Source: Anadara kagoshimensis
Lineage: Eukaryota; Mollusca; Bivalvia; Arcoida; Arcidae
Direction of reading: 5' to 3'
NCBI GenBank assembly: GCA_021292105.1
Contig: CM037865.1
Coordinates: 68,679,356-68,743,355, forward strand
DNA length: 64,000 nt
Shown here: positions 35,680 through 48,200 of the stretch, piece after piece
Layout: each line of letters opens with the position of its first letter
How positions within the stretch are numbered: position 1 is the stretch's first letter
The notes under the pieces: model-generated
What the model saw: only the letters and a program-made list of their open reading frames with translations
The model's database searches: none
What the model was told of the DNA's origin: nothing
Translations under genes and position numbers: made by a program

Positions 35680-36245
35680 TTGTTTGTTTCGTTATTCGTA
35701 TGAAGTGATGAGCTTGCCCGATTCTCATATTTCACCTCTATTATGGCTACATGTGAAGCTGTATGACAAATGTGATGGCTTCGCTTCCTTTTCTATGCAG
35801 CAATATACCGTGGCGGGTTCTCCTGCTTATGTTGTACTTGTTTCACAATTAATACGCTATGATAGAGATAGTTCTCATTAAAGAAACTTTATACAACGAA
35901 GCAAACTACTAAATTGCGTTGATCCCAGGATACTGCAAGCCTATGCTCATCAAAGCCTTTGCAACGTTTTATGGTCGTCATCACAATATTGTAGATAAGT
36001 GTGATGTCTCTGTACCTGTATCTAAACTTACCATGGATATATTTGATCCCCAATAGTTCTGCGTTTCTTTCATTTTTAATTTCACAAGTGGCGGGGTATT
36101 TAGCTAAAAGGGAGATGCTTACCCTTCCGGAGCACCCGATCTCACTTCTCTTGTGGAAGTTCACGTGTTTTGACTTAATTTGCCGGTTTCAAAGTTTTTA
36201 CTCTTGGGATTTTGATTTGGACACGGATTGTTATGTTTCTTTTTT
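35680..36245 (+). repeat. Dispersed repeat R1, long copy
   Basis: In plus orientation, head to head with the two preceding copies. It shares long blocks with 2,100-2,550 and ends with 'acggattgttatgtttc'. Confidence 0.65.
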
Positions 36246-36299
36246 ATTATTATGTAGTTCCCGATTTAAGATTTATAAGTTACCGTTGACTTAATCTGA

Positions 36300-38475
36300 A
36301 AACAAAGATTATAACAGCGTTCTCGCCAACAATCTTATAAGGCGGAACCAGAAGTTTTTGATAGTCCAGCAATGACGTCGGTTGCACCCGTTTTTTTTTT
36401 ATTTTTCCAGAGTGACAAAGCGTTCTTGCCAACACCTCTATTGAAGTCAAGACCAAGTGTTCTATGATAAGAATCAGTTTTTGTGAAAAGATGAAGATAC
36501 TATGAGCTCCGTTTTGTGGTTGGTTCACCCCAAATATTATACATGTCCTATACCAACCATGTTTAACATCCAGAAGTAGAATGGTTTGTAACATTTCACA
36601 TGTCCATTGCCAATGATACTTGGTGACAAGCTAAGGTTTTGCCTGATAATGATAATTTATATAGAGAAGTAGGTTTGGTTTAGTGACACAACAGCATTTG
36701 GAGACTCTGGCCTGTCCATTGCTCAGCAAGACCCCCAAATAAAGCACAAAAACATCTGTTTTATTGTATATTTTATTATTTTTCAGTATGACATATAAAT
36801 AAAAAGATTTAATGGAGAATGGAAAAAAAAGAGCACTGATGAAATAAATAATAAACAATATTAGTACACAGACACAACAGACAATAGATTTAATAACAGA
36901 GAAATAAGAAGACTTGTACATGTACAAATGATGAATTAATAAGCAGAATAAATATATCAGTGATACATACAACACAAATCTTAATGAACATATATGAAAA
37001 CATAGATATAATTTAACTTTGTTCTCATTGTTTAACAGGACAACACATAGCATTGCTAAAATGACATAATATTGTCGATGAAAGTCAGTCACAAAATGAT
37101 AATATAAATGTTTTATTGGAATTGCAGGGCCATCAGTGACCTTAAATGTACCATGTATGTGTATCTCTCTCAGTAAGAACTGTCGAGAAGTATAAACAAT
37201 TGCCTTTTTTTGTTGTTGAAAATTTGACCTATATTACTGAACATAGTTCATCATACACTGTCTGATACAAACATGCCTGTGACTGACAGACAGATGGACA
37301 CACTTATGAAATAAAAACAAAAGTATAAACATGAAATATTTAGTGGAATGACATGACTGTTTGTCAAATCCCTTCAACTGCTTTATCTGGCAAAAACCCC
37401 AAGAATTCCAGTGCAGGCTGTATCAAGTATGGTCTTTAATGGACTGATCCATGATGATGTCAATTAAGTGATAAAAACTTGAAAAGACACTTTACAAAAA
37501 CATCATTAAATGATGATCAATATTTGATTTATGGGGGTAAAACCCCCAGAAAGCTCATTGGTCTGCTGATTCAATTTTTTGATATTTATTAAATTAGTAA
37601 ATTTATACAAGTGAAATATACAAAGAGAGATAACTCTGCAGAACAGTAACAAACCTGAAAGGAAAACCATTATAAACCATTATAAACTTGTACAAGCTAA
37701 TGTTATAGTTAACTATCTCAATGTTTTACATCCTAAAATCTCTTCCTTGAAGAGAAACATGAAATATAAGATTTATAATGGTATATTTTCAGTGCAATTT
37801 CCTGTGGCCAATTGTCCGAGTCAATTTGTATACTAATGTGAAATCCTTAAATTCATAGTAAGAATATATATTTTTAGGTTTTGATTATCATTCCTGGTAG
37901 CCATATTAAAATCACAATTGGCTAAATGCTTTAAAAAAGTAACCCTTTTCAGTTAATTTGTGAAAAAATACTTTAAAATGGACAATATTTTTACAATTTT
38001 TTTTAAAAATTTGCTTACTAATACTTGGAAACCCAGAAAACTATATACAGTATAGGGTTTTAACAATAACTATATAGCTGTTAAAGATACAGGCACAGGA
38101 ATTATTGCAAAATGCATTGATACTGCATAGTAATATGGCTTGAATTGTAACTGAAAAGAACAAATATCAATTGTAAACATATCCAAAAATATGAAAGCAT
38201 TAAATAGTCAAGGTGCTATTAAATAATGTTCTATTGTACATTTTGTCTGTTAAAATGTTTAAAGTCAAATTTTAACTAGTAAAAAGTAGAAACTATATAA
38301 ATATCTAAATACTTAAACTAGTAAAATTATTATCTTTTTTATTCATTGCACATTCTGACTAGTAAAATCTGTTTTAATGCTTATTTAGACCAGCATAAAC
38401 TTTTTTCCAATCTAATTTTGATTCATTGCACATTTGACTAGCTGCCATTACTGCTACTGTCCATGACGATTCAAT
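36300..38475 (-). other. 3' UTR or downstream flank of the receptor gene
   Basis: This region has no convincing coding content. Possible AATAAA signals occur at 38338-38343 and again near 36,760-36,780. ORFs here are low-complexity shadows. Where the transcript ends cannot be told. Confidence 0.35.
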
Positions 38476-39298
38476 TCAAACACCCGATTCAACCCGTACA
38501 CCATTAACATAACCATTCTGATCCATATTAGCTCTATTTTGAGCCAATAAATAGTCAATATTATCATAAGCTCCTTCATCTAGTGTTGTACTCTCAGCAT
38601 CTGTAATGGATTTCCACAGCTCTTCCATCTCAGCCATTTCATTGTCGTTAGGACTTATGTAAGGAGGGGGAGGTAAATCTTCTGTTGTTTCATCTGTTGG
38701 CGGTAAGATAATGATTTTTCTATTTTTTTCCATGCTAGGTGAGAAATTGTTCCCATGTAAATTTTGGTATGTGTCAATAACACTTGCAAGATTTTTCTCA
38801 CTATCGGATCCTATAGACTCATCAGAACCAGATGGCAATGGTGTTACCATGGCAACTGGAGAAAATGTCACACTTTTACCCTTATTCTTTTTCCCTCTAT
38901 GAGGTAATGATGATGTTATTCTAATAGCAGCTATTTCTGATTTAGGTTTTAATGGATTCATGGTATAAAACTTATCATCAGTGACATTTCTGTAAGTTGG
39001 AGGTGGTTCCAGTAACTGGGGATCTGGACTCGGTGGTCGAGGTGGTAGTCCGTTTGGATGGTCGTCTGGAAGAGAACCTTGTAGAAAAGCTTCTTTAAGA
39101 TTCTGTTCAGATTCTTTCTCCAGATCAGAGTATTTAGTCATTTTCATGGGACTACGTCTGATGGAGCAGTACCGATCCTCATCATAATCATATCTGTGGT
39201 ACGTTGCATCACCATTTTCTTTAAAATGTTTATTTTTTAGTAAAGGTGATGGGATTACTTCTGGTCCCTTCATCATGCCAAATCTACTTTCCCTTATC
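38476..39298 (-). CDS. Receptor gene exon 7: cytoplasmic tail
   Basis: An 823-base terminal exon, stop at 38476-38478. The tail begins IRESRFGMMKGPEV and holds LPPRPPSPDP (SH3-type), EPPPTY and LPPPPY (two PPxY, WW-domain ligands), a Ser/Asp-rich acidic run GSDESIGSDSE, and tyrosines in YDNIDYLL. It is low in hydrophobic structure and probably disordered. PPxY motifs in other membrane proteins recruit NEDD4-family ubiquitin ligases; that role here is inferred. A poly(A) signal candidate (AATAAA, plus 38338-38343) lies about 135 bases downstream. Confidence 0.85.
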
Positions 39299-42200
39299 CT
39301 GAAAAAGACAAATTATTGTTATTCATTATGTACAAAATACAACTGGAATTTATGAATAACCTAAAACCATGTACAGTAAAACAGTTATTATGTTCTCGTT
39401 ATTTTTGCTATCTTGCTTATCACTAGTGTTGAAGTACCAAAGTCTTATGTCTTTTATGTTTTCTTTATATGTCTCCTTGAATTTCTACCCAAAATTCCTT
39501 TATACTGCCAGAATCTAACTGAACAAATGACGGAAATAAAGCAAGGTTAAACTACAATTGTTTTTGGTCCAAATCATATTGCAAAGTCATCAGAACTTTA
39601 TACCCACGAATAGGTGTTATGGTAAGGAATGCTGTTGTCTTTTAAAAGTGAGCACTATGTCTAAAGCATTCATGAAGTAGGTATATGTAAATAGTAACTT
39701 AAATGTTAAATATTCTTTGAACTTGCAATCATTTTCAAAATCACAAATGTTTCATGAAGAAGCAACAGTCAAACTCTATAGCTATTCTTATGGCTATTCT
39801 CAAGACTTTGATAGACCAGGTAGTTTCCAGTCCTAAACTTTAGAAATAAACACTCTACTATCAGGAGTGAGGTACATCAATCATGCCAAGTTACTTAGTT
39901 ACCCAGCCTTACTTCCCTGGTGGAGGTCCACTTATTTAACTTGGTTTGACAGTTTTAAAGTTTTTACTTTGCTTTGGTATTGAGCTTTTAAAATGGATTG
40001 GTATGTTTGTTTTTGATAATTACTTACCTGGTACAATGTACTGCTATAGCTATCAATGCAACCAGAAGTATAAGAGCTGCTGCTGCACTGATACCACCAA
40101 TAACTGCTACTGTAATAGAAAATAATATATCATATCATTGCATTACTGTATCCTCATTGTAATCTTAAATATTAATGATTATGTATGAACTGTTATCAAC
40201 CACAAGATACCACTTAACATAAAGATATTCTATTTAACATGAAATTGTATAATAACCATAATTTATACTTTTTTGAAACAAAATTGGTTCCTTACAATAA
40301 TTTTTTCCTGAGGTTGGCAGGCATGTTTTAAAGTGGTGAAACGAAAAGAAGGTTGCATGACCACAAATTATGCCTGGCTTTATGAAGCAAGCTAACATTT
40401 TAGCAAGTTGTTTCAGCGATAGAATTTACAAAATTTTAAATTAACAACATAGGCAGTATGTTTGCACATCTAGCCCATTAAAAACTTTTTCCAATATTTT
40501 TAACAAACATTAGCATTAAGTAGTAACAGTACTGGAATGGATTAATGGTGTTTACGCCCACATCAAGATTTTTTCAGTTATATCATGGTGGTCAGTTCTA
40601 AAATGGTGGAGAAAACCACAATATCGGCAAAAAACCACCAACCTTCGAAAGCGAACCTACAAAGTTTCTCGCAATAGGCTCTGAACAGACTGTAGGATTC
40701 CAACCTAGGCAATGAGAGGTGATGTCACAGTAATGGGGACATCAATGTCAAGCATTTCTGTACTTTGTACAGGCAATTTTAATGTACCTGTGATAAAGAA
40801 TCTTAGAAGATTATTCAAGATCTGGTATATAATAGTTTTTAAGTCATTCTTACCCATATCAGGGATGAGTTTAGGCTCATCAGCTGATTCTAATGCTGTA
40901 CCATTAACATTAGACTTTGTGGTAGGTATGTTTGTGGTTGTCCATGTCTTATTCTGTTCCTTGGCATGTAATCTGTTTATAGACTCCCCACAATATATTG
41001 TCACATAATCATCTGGGTTTTGTGCTGCAATAAAAAAATATATAATGTATATACATGTAGATTATGAGGCTGAATTTTATGGGGCTCACTCATAAGGATA
41101 TTTTATATATAGACATCTGTCTAAACCAACATTTTATACCAGTATTAATTTTACAGCACTAGACAGTCGTTGTTTGGAATACAATTCCTCATCAGTAGTG
41201 CTTGGACCAAAATTGTGAAACCAAATTTTTTTTCAAAATGTTGAAAAGATACCCAAAGGACCAAAATATGTTTTACTAAATTTAATTAAGGAAATACTTC
41301 ACATGAGGTAGTGAACCTAAGTTTTTGAGGAATTTAAAATTATTTAATTTGATATTTATTTTATTTATTTAATGCTGTATTTGTTTTCACATGTTCCACT
41401 GTGTATAACATCATGTACATAAAGAGACTTGATTTGTCTGAAGGAAATGAAAACTAAGAATGATTTACTAACTGCATTAGAGAAATATTTAAAATTAGCC
41501 ATGACATATACTCTCATAAGAAAAAAATCAATACAAGCAAGTTGCCACCTACTAAAGAAAGTAAGTATTTTTCTGCAGAGCCTAAAATGTTCTGTATTAA
41601 ACTCTCCTATCAGTTTATCTCAGGCTGATTTATCACTTTGACAAGTCTATTCTGTCATTGTGAACTGCATTTATTATATGATTGGAATAACTGGCATTTG
41701 TTGAAAGCTATGAATAAATGACCACTTCTGTTTTAGCAATATTTCATGATTTTATATTTAATAATTTATACTGGTTTTAATATGACATTTATTTGATAAA
41801 TTAGAAATTAACTCATTTTCCTAAAACTGACAAGCTAGTAGAGGACATTGATGTCCAATCTGACTAATGGATAGATATGATGACCTCACCAGGAATGGAT
41901 GAAAAATTATCCATGATAACTTAATACATAGAAATGATGATCTCATCCTGACAAATTGAAATATAGAAATTATTACAACAAAGTCTGTAGAGCATCCTCT
42001 TGTTGGTTAAAGGTCTTTCTTTGTTTATTACACTGGTACAGGTATGTCAAAAGTTTAACATCGAGATAATAAAAGTTAAGAAGCATGCAGAGATATGGGT
42101 GGCCATTGGCCCAAGAGCTGCAAAGAGATAGATAGCAGTTGTCAAAAAGCAAAGAAGCTAACGACCAGCCACAATGAGCTGCCACTTTGACACTTATTTG

Positions 42201-45200
42201 TTAGCTAAGTATTATACTTTCAACAGGTTGATACTGTATGTTGTTATTTCCTTAATTCAGGACTGAAAATGAGTGCCGTTCCCTTTAATTTGAGATAAAA
42301 AATTAGTGTTGTTCCCAAAATCTACAAACTGTGTTATCACAAATATTCCTATGGCATTTAAATGAATCAATTATAGAATCGTAACATTTACATTTTACTA
42401 CAGACCTTTATTGTAAAAAATGGCATTAATGAAAGGAGATGAATTCCAAAACATTGTAAGCCCTACATGGCTGAACTTGGTTCCAAAAAGGTGTTTGGCA
42501 TACTTAATTTGACATTAAATCCTAACTTCAAAATTATCCTTGATATTAGAGGATATTATAAAAGAGAAAATATCATCTCAATAAAACAGATTGAAAGATC
42601 ATTAATAAAACCCATTCTCCATAATCCTGTAATGAGTTACCTCCCTTAGTATTGTACTATTTGACCTGGTGTACAGAAGAAATTATCTCATTGATACAAG
42701 TTGTAACATTATTAAATCAACCAATCTTTTCTCAGATCTAGAGCTCAATGTTTTCCCTCCTCCAGTGGCAAGTACAATACCATCTGACCTGATACTGTAT
42801 TTTTAGTTACTGTATCATAAATCTTATATTATGTTTATTAATAAACCCACTTTGATTTTAATTTCTTTATATTTTAGAATTCATTCAGAAAATAATAAAA
42901 GTTACCATATGTTTTATACATCAGTATATTACAGTTGCCATATGTTCCAACTGTTTTATTATCTGATAAAACCTAATATAAAGAGTAAAGACCCAATAGA
43001 CCTTAATTGATCATCGGAGATTTCTTATCTCAAAAATGTTTCATCAGAGTACCACAGTGATCAAATCAAACTTCTTGCCTAACTTTGAAAATCAGATGTA
43101 AGCCTTATTTTATTAACATTATAGGTAAGAACATTATATCATTTCTATGAAGGTTTACATCAACAGATGTAGCATCAAGGATTCATATTGAATGAATGAT
43201 TTTTTGTTGTATATTTTGGGGTTTTGTCCAATATGGTCAGCCTCAGGGCAAATTTTGGTAATCTCTTGTTAGCTCACCTGAGCCAAAGGCTCAGATGAGC
43301 TATTGCAATCTATCACCGTCCGTCGTCCATCGTGCGTCGTCTGTCGTGTGTAAACTTTACATTTTAATCTTCTCCTCCAAAACTACTGGGCCATATTTGA
43401 TGAAACTTAGTGATTATCATGCCTGGGTAACAGCCTTTCAAAATTGTGTTCGGGGTTTGGCCACGCCCAACAAGATGGCCGCTGTTACTAAAAATAGCAA
43501 AAAGACAAAAAAATCTTCTTCTCTGAAACCAAAAGGTGCAGGCAAATTTTGATTGGATATTTGGATTCAGCACACCTGGGAACATTAAAATTGTGTTTTT
43601 CATGAAAATTAGACGAAAAATAGGTTACGCGTTTTTTGGGTAAAATTACGCAATTTTTAAAATGAGACATTTATTGTTATAACTTCATAACGGCTGAAGA
43701 TAATTGTATGGAGTTTTCACTGTTGATCTTGTCTTGCAATTTTCTTCCAATTGATGTCAAGGTCGGAGGTCAAGGTCATGTCCCAGTTTTTGACCTTTGA
43801 TAAAAAATGCTATTTTTTTAACATTTCTCGTGAAAATGGCGTAGGATTTTCAGTTATTTGTAGGTATTGACATGACGATCATTTTGATACATAGATCAGG
43901 GTCATGGGTTCAAAGGTCAAGGTCACAGATGACCAAGAATACCAAAATAGTTAATTATCTCAAAAACTATAAAATTTTTGTATAGGCATGTATATTGGAA
44001 TATTGTAGGTATTGGCCTAACAATCATTTTGATATATGAATGAAGGTCATAGGTTCAAAGGTCAAGGTCATAGCTGCGAACAAATATTTAAATGGTTAAT
44101 TATCTCAAAAACTATAAACTTTTTGTATAGGCATGTATATTAGAATATTGTAGGCATTTGCACAATAATCATTTTGATATATGAATGAAGTTCATAGGTT
44201 CAAAGGTCAAGGTCATAGATGCAAACTAATACTTAAATGGTTAATTATCTCAGAAACTATAAACTTTTTGTATAGGCATGTATATTAGAATATTGTAGGT
44301 ATTGGCCTATCGATCATTTTGATATATGAATGAAGGTCATAGGTTCAAAGGTCAAGGTCATAGATGCAAATGAATACTTAAATGGTTAATTATCTCAAAA
44401 ACTATAAACTTTTTGTATATGCATGTATATTGGAATAAGGTATGTATTGGCCTAATGATCATTTTGATATATGAATGAAGGTCATAGGTTCAAAGGTCAA
44501 GGTTATAGATGCAAATGAATACTTAAATGGTTAATTATCTAAAAAACTATAAACTTTTTGTATAGGCATGTATATTGGAATAAGGTATATATTGGCCTAA
44601 CGATCATTTTGATATATGAATGATGGTCATAGGTTCAAAGGTCAAGGTCATAGACGTGAACGAATACTTACATGGTTAATTATCTCAAAAACTATAAACT
44701 TTTTGTATAGGCATGTACATTGGAATATTGTAGGCATTTGCACAACAATCATTTTGATATATGAATGAAGGTCATAGGTTCAAAGGTCAAGGTCATAGAT
44801 GCAAATGAATACTTAAATGGTTAATTATCTCAAAAACTATAAACTCTTTGTATAGGCATGTATATTGGAATATTGTAGGTATTGCCTAATGCACATTTTA
44901 ATATACAGACGTTTTAGCTGTTTATAAATAATATATTGTAGCTAGACTTTAAATATGTTATATATAGCATACTTATATAATAATTATTATAATTAATTTG
45001 CAAAAATACTTGCATATTATTGGCCCTTACTGCTGAAAATTTTGATATTCTTTTATTAATGTCATTGACCATTGAACCTCTGCATAAGATATGTACTCTT
45101 CTTCAGGTGAGCGTTAAGGCCCATGGGCCTCTTGTTGGAACTTCTGATCAATATTTTTGTCAAAATTAAATGCAAATGTTTTAATCTAGAAATTATCTTA

Positions 45201-48200
45201 AGATTGACACTTTAAATTCCTGAATATCTTCAAAATTAACAAAATTATTGAAAAGGATTGAAATTTTGCAAGATTAAGTTAAGGAAAATCTTAGCTAAGG
45301 AATGACTGTGAAACCGTGGCCTTGGGGTATAATACGCATGATAAAATTGAAAAGGATGTATGTAATCATACAGGTAGCTCTGGTAGTCTGAGCACTCACT
45401 CAGTGGTGTGACTTGAGCTTTGAGCTGGTAGTCTGAGCACTCGCTCAGTGGTGTGACTTGAGCTTTGAGCTGATAATCTGAGCACTCGCTCAGTGGTGTG
45501 ACTTGAGCTTTGAGCTGGTAGTTTGAACACTCACTCAGTGGTGTGACTTGAGCTTTGAGCTGGTAGTCTGAGCACTCACTTAGTGGTGTGACTTGAGCTT
45601 TGAGCTGGTAGTCTGAGCACTCACTTAGTGGTGTGACTTGAACTTTGAGCTGGTAGTCTGAGCACTCACTCAGTGGTGTGAGTTGAGCTTTGAGCTGGTA
45701 GTTTGAGCACTCACTCAGTGGTGTGACTTGAGCTTTGAGCTGGTAGTCTGAGCACTCACTCAGTGGTGTGAGTTGAGCTTTGAGCTGGTAGTTTGAGCAC
45801 TCACTCAGTGGTGTGACTTGAGCTTTGAGCTGGTAGTCTGAGCACTCACTTAGTGGTGTGACTTGAGCTTTGAGCTGGTAGTCTGAGCACTCACTTAGTG
45901 GTGTGACTTGAACTTTGAGCTGGTAGTCTGAGCACTCACTCAGTGGTGTGAGTTGAGCTTTGAGCTGGTAGTTTGAGCACTCACTCAGTGGTGTGACTTG
46001 AGCTTTGAGCTGGTAGTCTGAGCACTCACTCAATGGTGTGAGTTGAGCTTTGAGCTGGTAGTTTGAGCACTCACTCAGTGGTGTGAGTTGAGCTTTGAGC
46101 TGGTAGTCTGAGCACTCACTCAGTGGTGTGAGTTGAGCTTTGAGCTGGTAATCTGAGCACTCACTCAGTGGTGTGACTTGAACTTTGAGCTGGTAGTCTG
46201 AGCACTCACTCAGTGGTGTGAGTTGAGCTTTGAGCTGGTAGTTTGAACACTCACTCAGTGGTGTGACTTGAGCTTTGAGCTGGTAGTCTGAGCACTCACT
46301 TAGTGGTGTGACTTGAGCTTTGAGCTGGTAGTCTGAGCACTCACTTAGTGGTGTGAATTGAGCTTTGAGTTGGTAGTTTGAGCACTCACTCAGTGGTGTG
46401 ACTTGAGCTGTAAGCTGGTAGTCTGAGCACTCACTTAGTGGTGTGACTTGAACTTTGAGCTGGTAGTTTGAGCACTCACTCAGTGGTGTGACTTGAGCTT
46501 TGAGCTGGTAGTCTGAGCACTCACTCAGTGGTGTGACTTGAGCTTTGAGCTGGTAGTTTGAGCACTCACTCAGTGTTGTGACTTGAGCTTTGAGATAGTA
46601 GTTTAGTTCTCACTAGTGGAGTTATGTATTGGTCTAAATAGCTTCAAGCTTGTTCATAACATACTCTGAGCACTCACTAGGAACATATACTTATCTGGGT
46701 ATAGCTTTGAGCTGATTGTATAAAACTCTCTAGAGTGTATGTAAATTGTATGGCTAGCTCGGAGCACTCGATGTGCATGGTGCAGTTTCCCCTTCCTTGT
46801 CCCTAGATGCATATAGTTAGATAGGGGCTCAATAACTGTGGAGACATTTACAATCAATTAGGGTGATTTTCATTTGAATAAGGTTCAAGATCAAGCGATA
46901 ACATGGCCATTTTTGTTTCTATGTTTTTAAGTCTAAATCTTCCTTAAGAAAGATAAAATTTTACGGAGACTCAACTTTAAAAGTTTACAGCATGCCGTGA
47001 TGTAATGATCATTATAACAAGAGGCCCATGGGCCTTATATGCTCACCTGATAACTAATGGCTAACTGATAGATTTAAAGAAAACATAAATACTAAACCCC
47101 AATGACTTTTTTCTTTACATCAAAATGATCATTGTATCAATACCTACAACATTCTAATATACATGCCTATACAAAACGTTTATAGTTTTCAAGATAATTA
47201 ACCATTTCAGTATTGTTTTGCATCTGTGACCTTGACCTTTAAACCCATGACCTTTTTCTATACATCGCAATGACTGTTGTATCCATACCTACAACATTCT
47301 AATATACATGCTTATACAAAAAGTTAATAGTTTTCGAGATAATTAACCATTTTGTATTGTTTTTGCATCTGTGACCTTGAACTTTGAACCCATGACCTTT
47401 TTCTATACATCAAAATGATTGTTATATCAATACCTACAACATTCTAATATACATGTCTATACAAAAAGTTTATAGTTTTCGAGATAATTAACTATTTCGG
47501 TATTGTTTAGCATCTGTGACCTTGACCTTTGAACCCATGACCTTTTTCTATACATCAAAATGATCATTGTGTCAATACCTACAACATTCTTATATACATG
47601 CCTATACAAAAAGTTTATAGTTTTTGAGATAATTAACCATTTCGGTATTGATTCGCATCTGTGACCTTGACCTTTGAACCCATGATCTTTTTCTATACAT
47701 CAAAATGATTGTTGTATTAATACCTACAACATTCTAATATACATGCCTATACAAAAAGTTTATAGTTTTCGAGATAATTAACCATTTTGGTATTGTTTTC
47801 GCATCTGTGACATTGACCTTTGAACCCATGACCTTTTTCTATACATCAAAATGATCGTTGTATCAATACCTACAACATTCTAATATACATGACTATACAA
47901 AAAGTTTATAGTTTTCGAGATAATTATAATAAGAGTTAAAAAAAATTAGGTCACGACCTTCACAATTGACCTTGACCTCATTTTGAAGATACTAACAAGA
48001 AGATGTCAAAACTGAAAACCCAACGTCATTATCTGGCCAAATAGTCCAGTTATAACAATTTGAAGCTATTTTACGATTTTTTCAAAATTCAACGCAAAAA
48101 AGCGTAACCTATTTTTTGTCCGAATTTCACAAAATGAACAAACTATAGGCTTACGACCCCAAGAGAAGCCAAATATCACATCAGATTTTTTCTCATATCA

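Noticed and set aside
36631-37092. 153-codon minus-strand ORF as a membrane protein
   Set aside because: Its hydrophobic look comes from AT-rich codons; no start context, splice links or family resemblance. It lies in the receptor 3' flank.
45245-46033. 262-codon minus-strand ORF of 15-residue repeats
   Set aside because: It is a 45-bp minisatellite whose period is a multiple of three; the open frame is a by-product, with no splice sites or flanking coding sequence.
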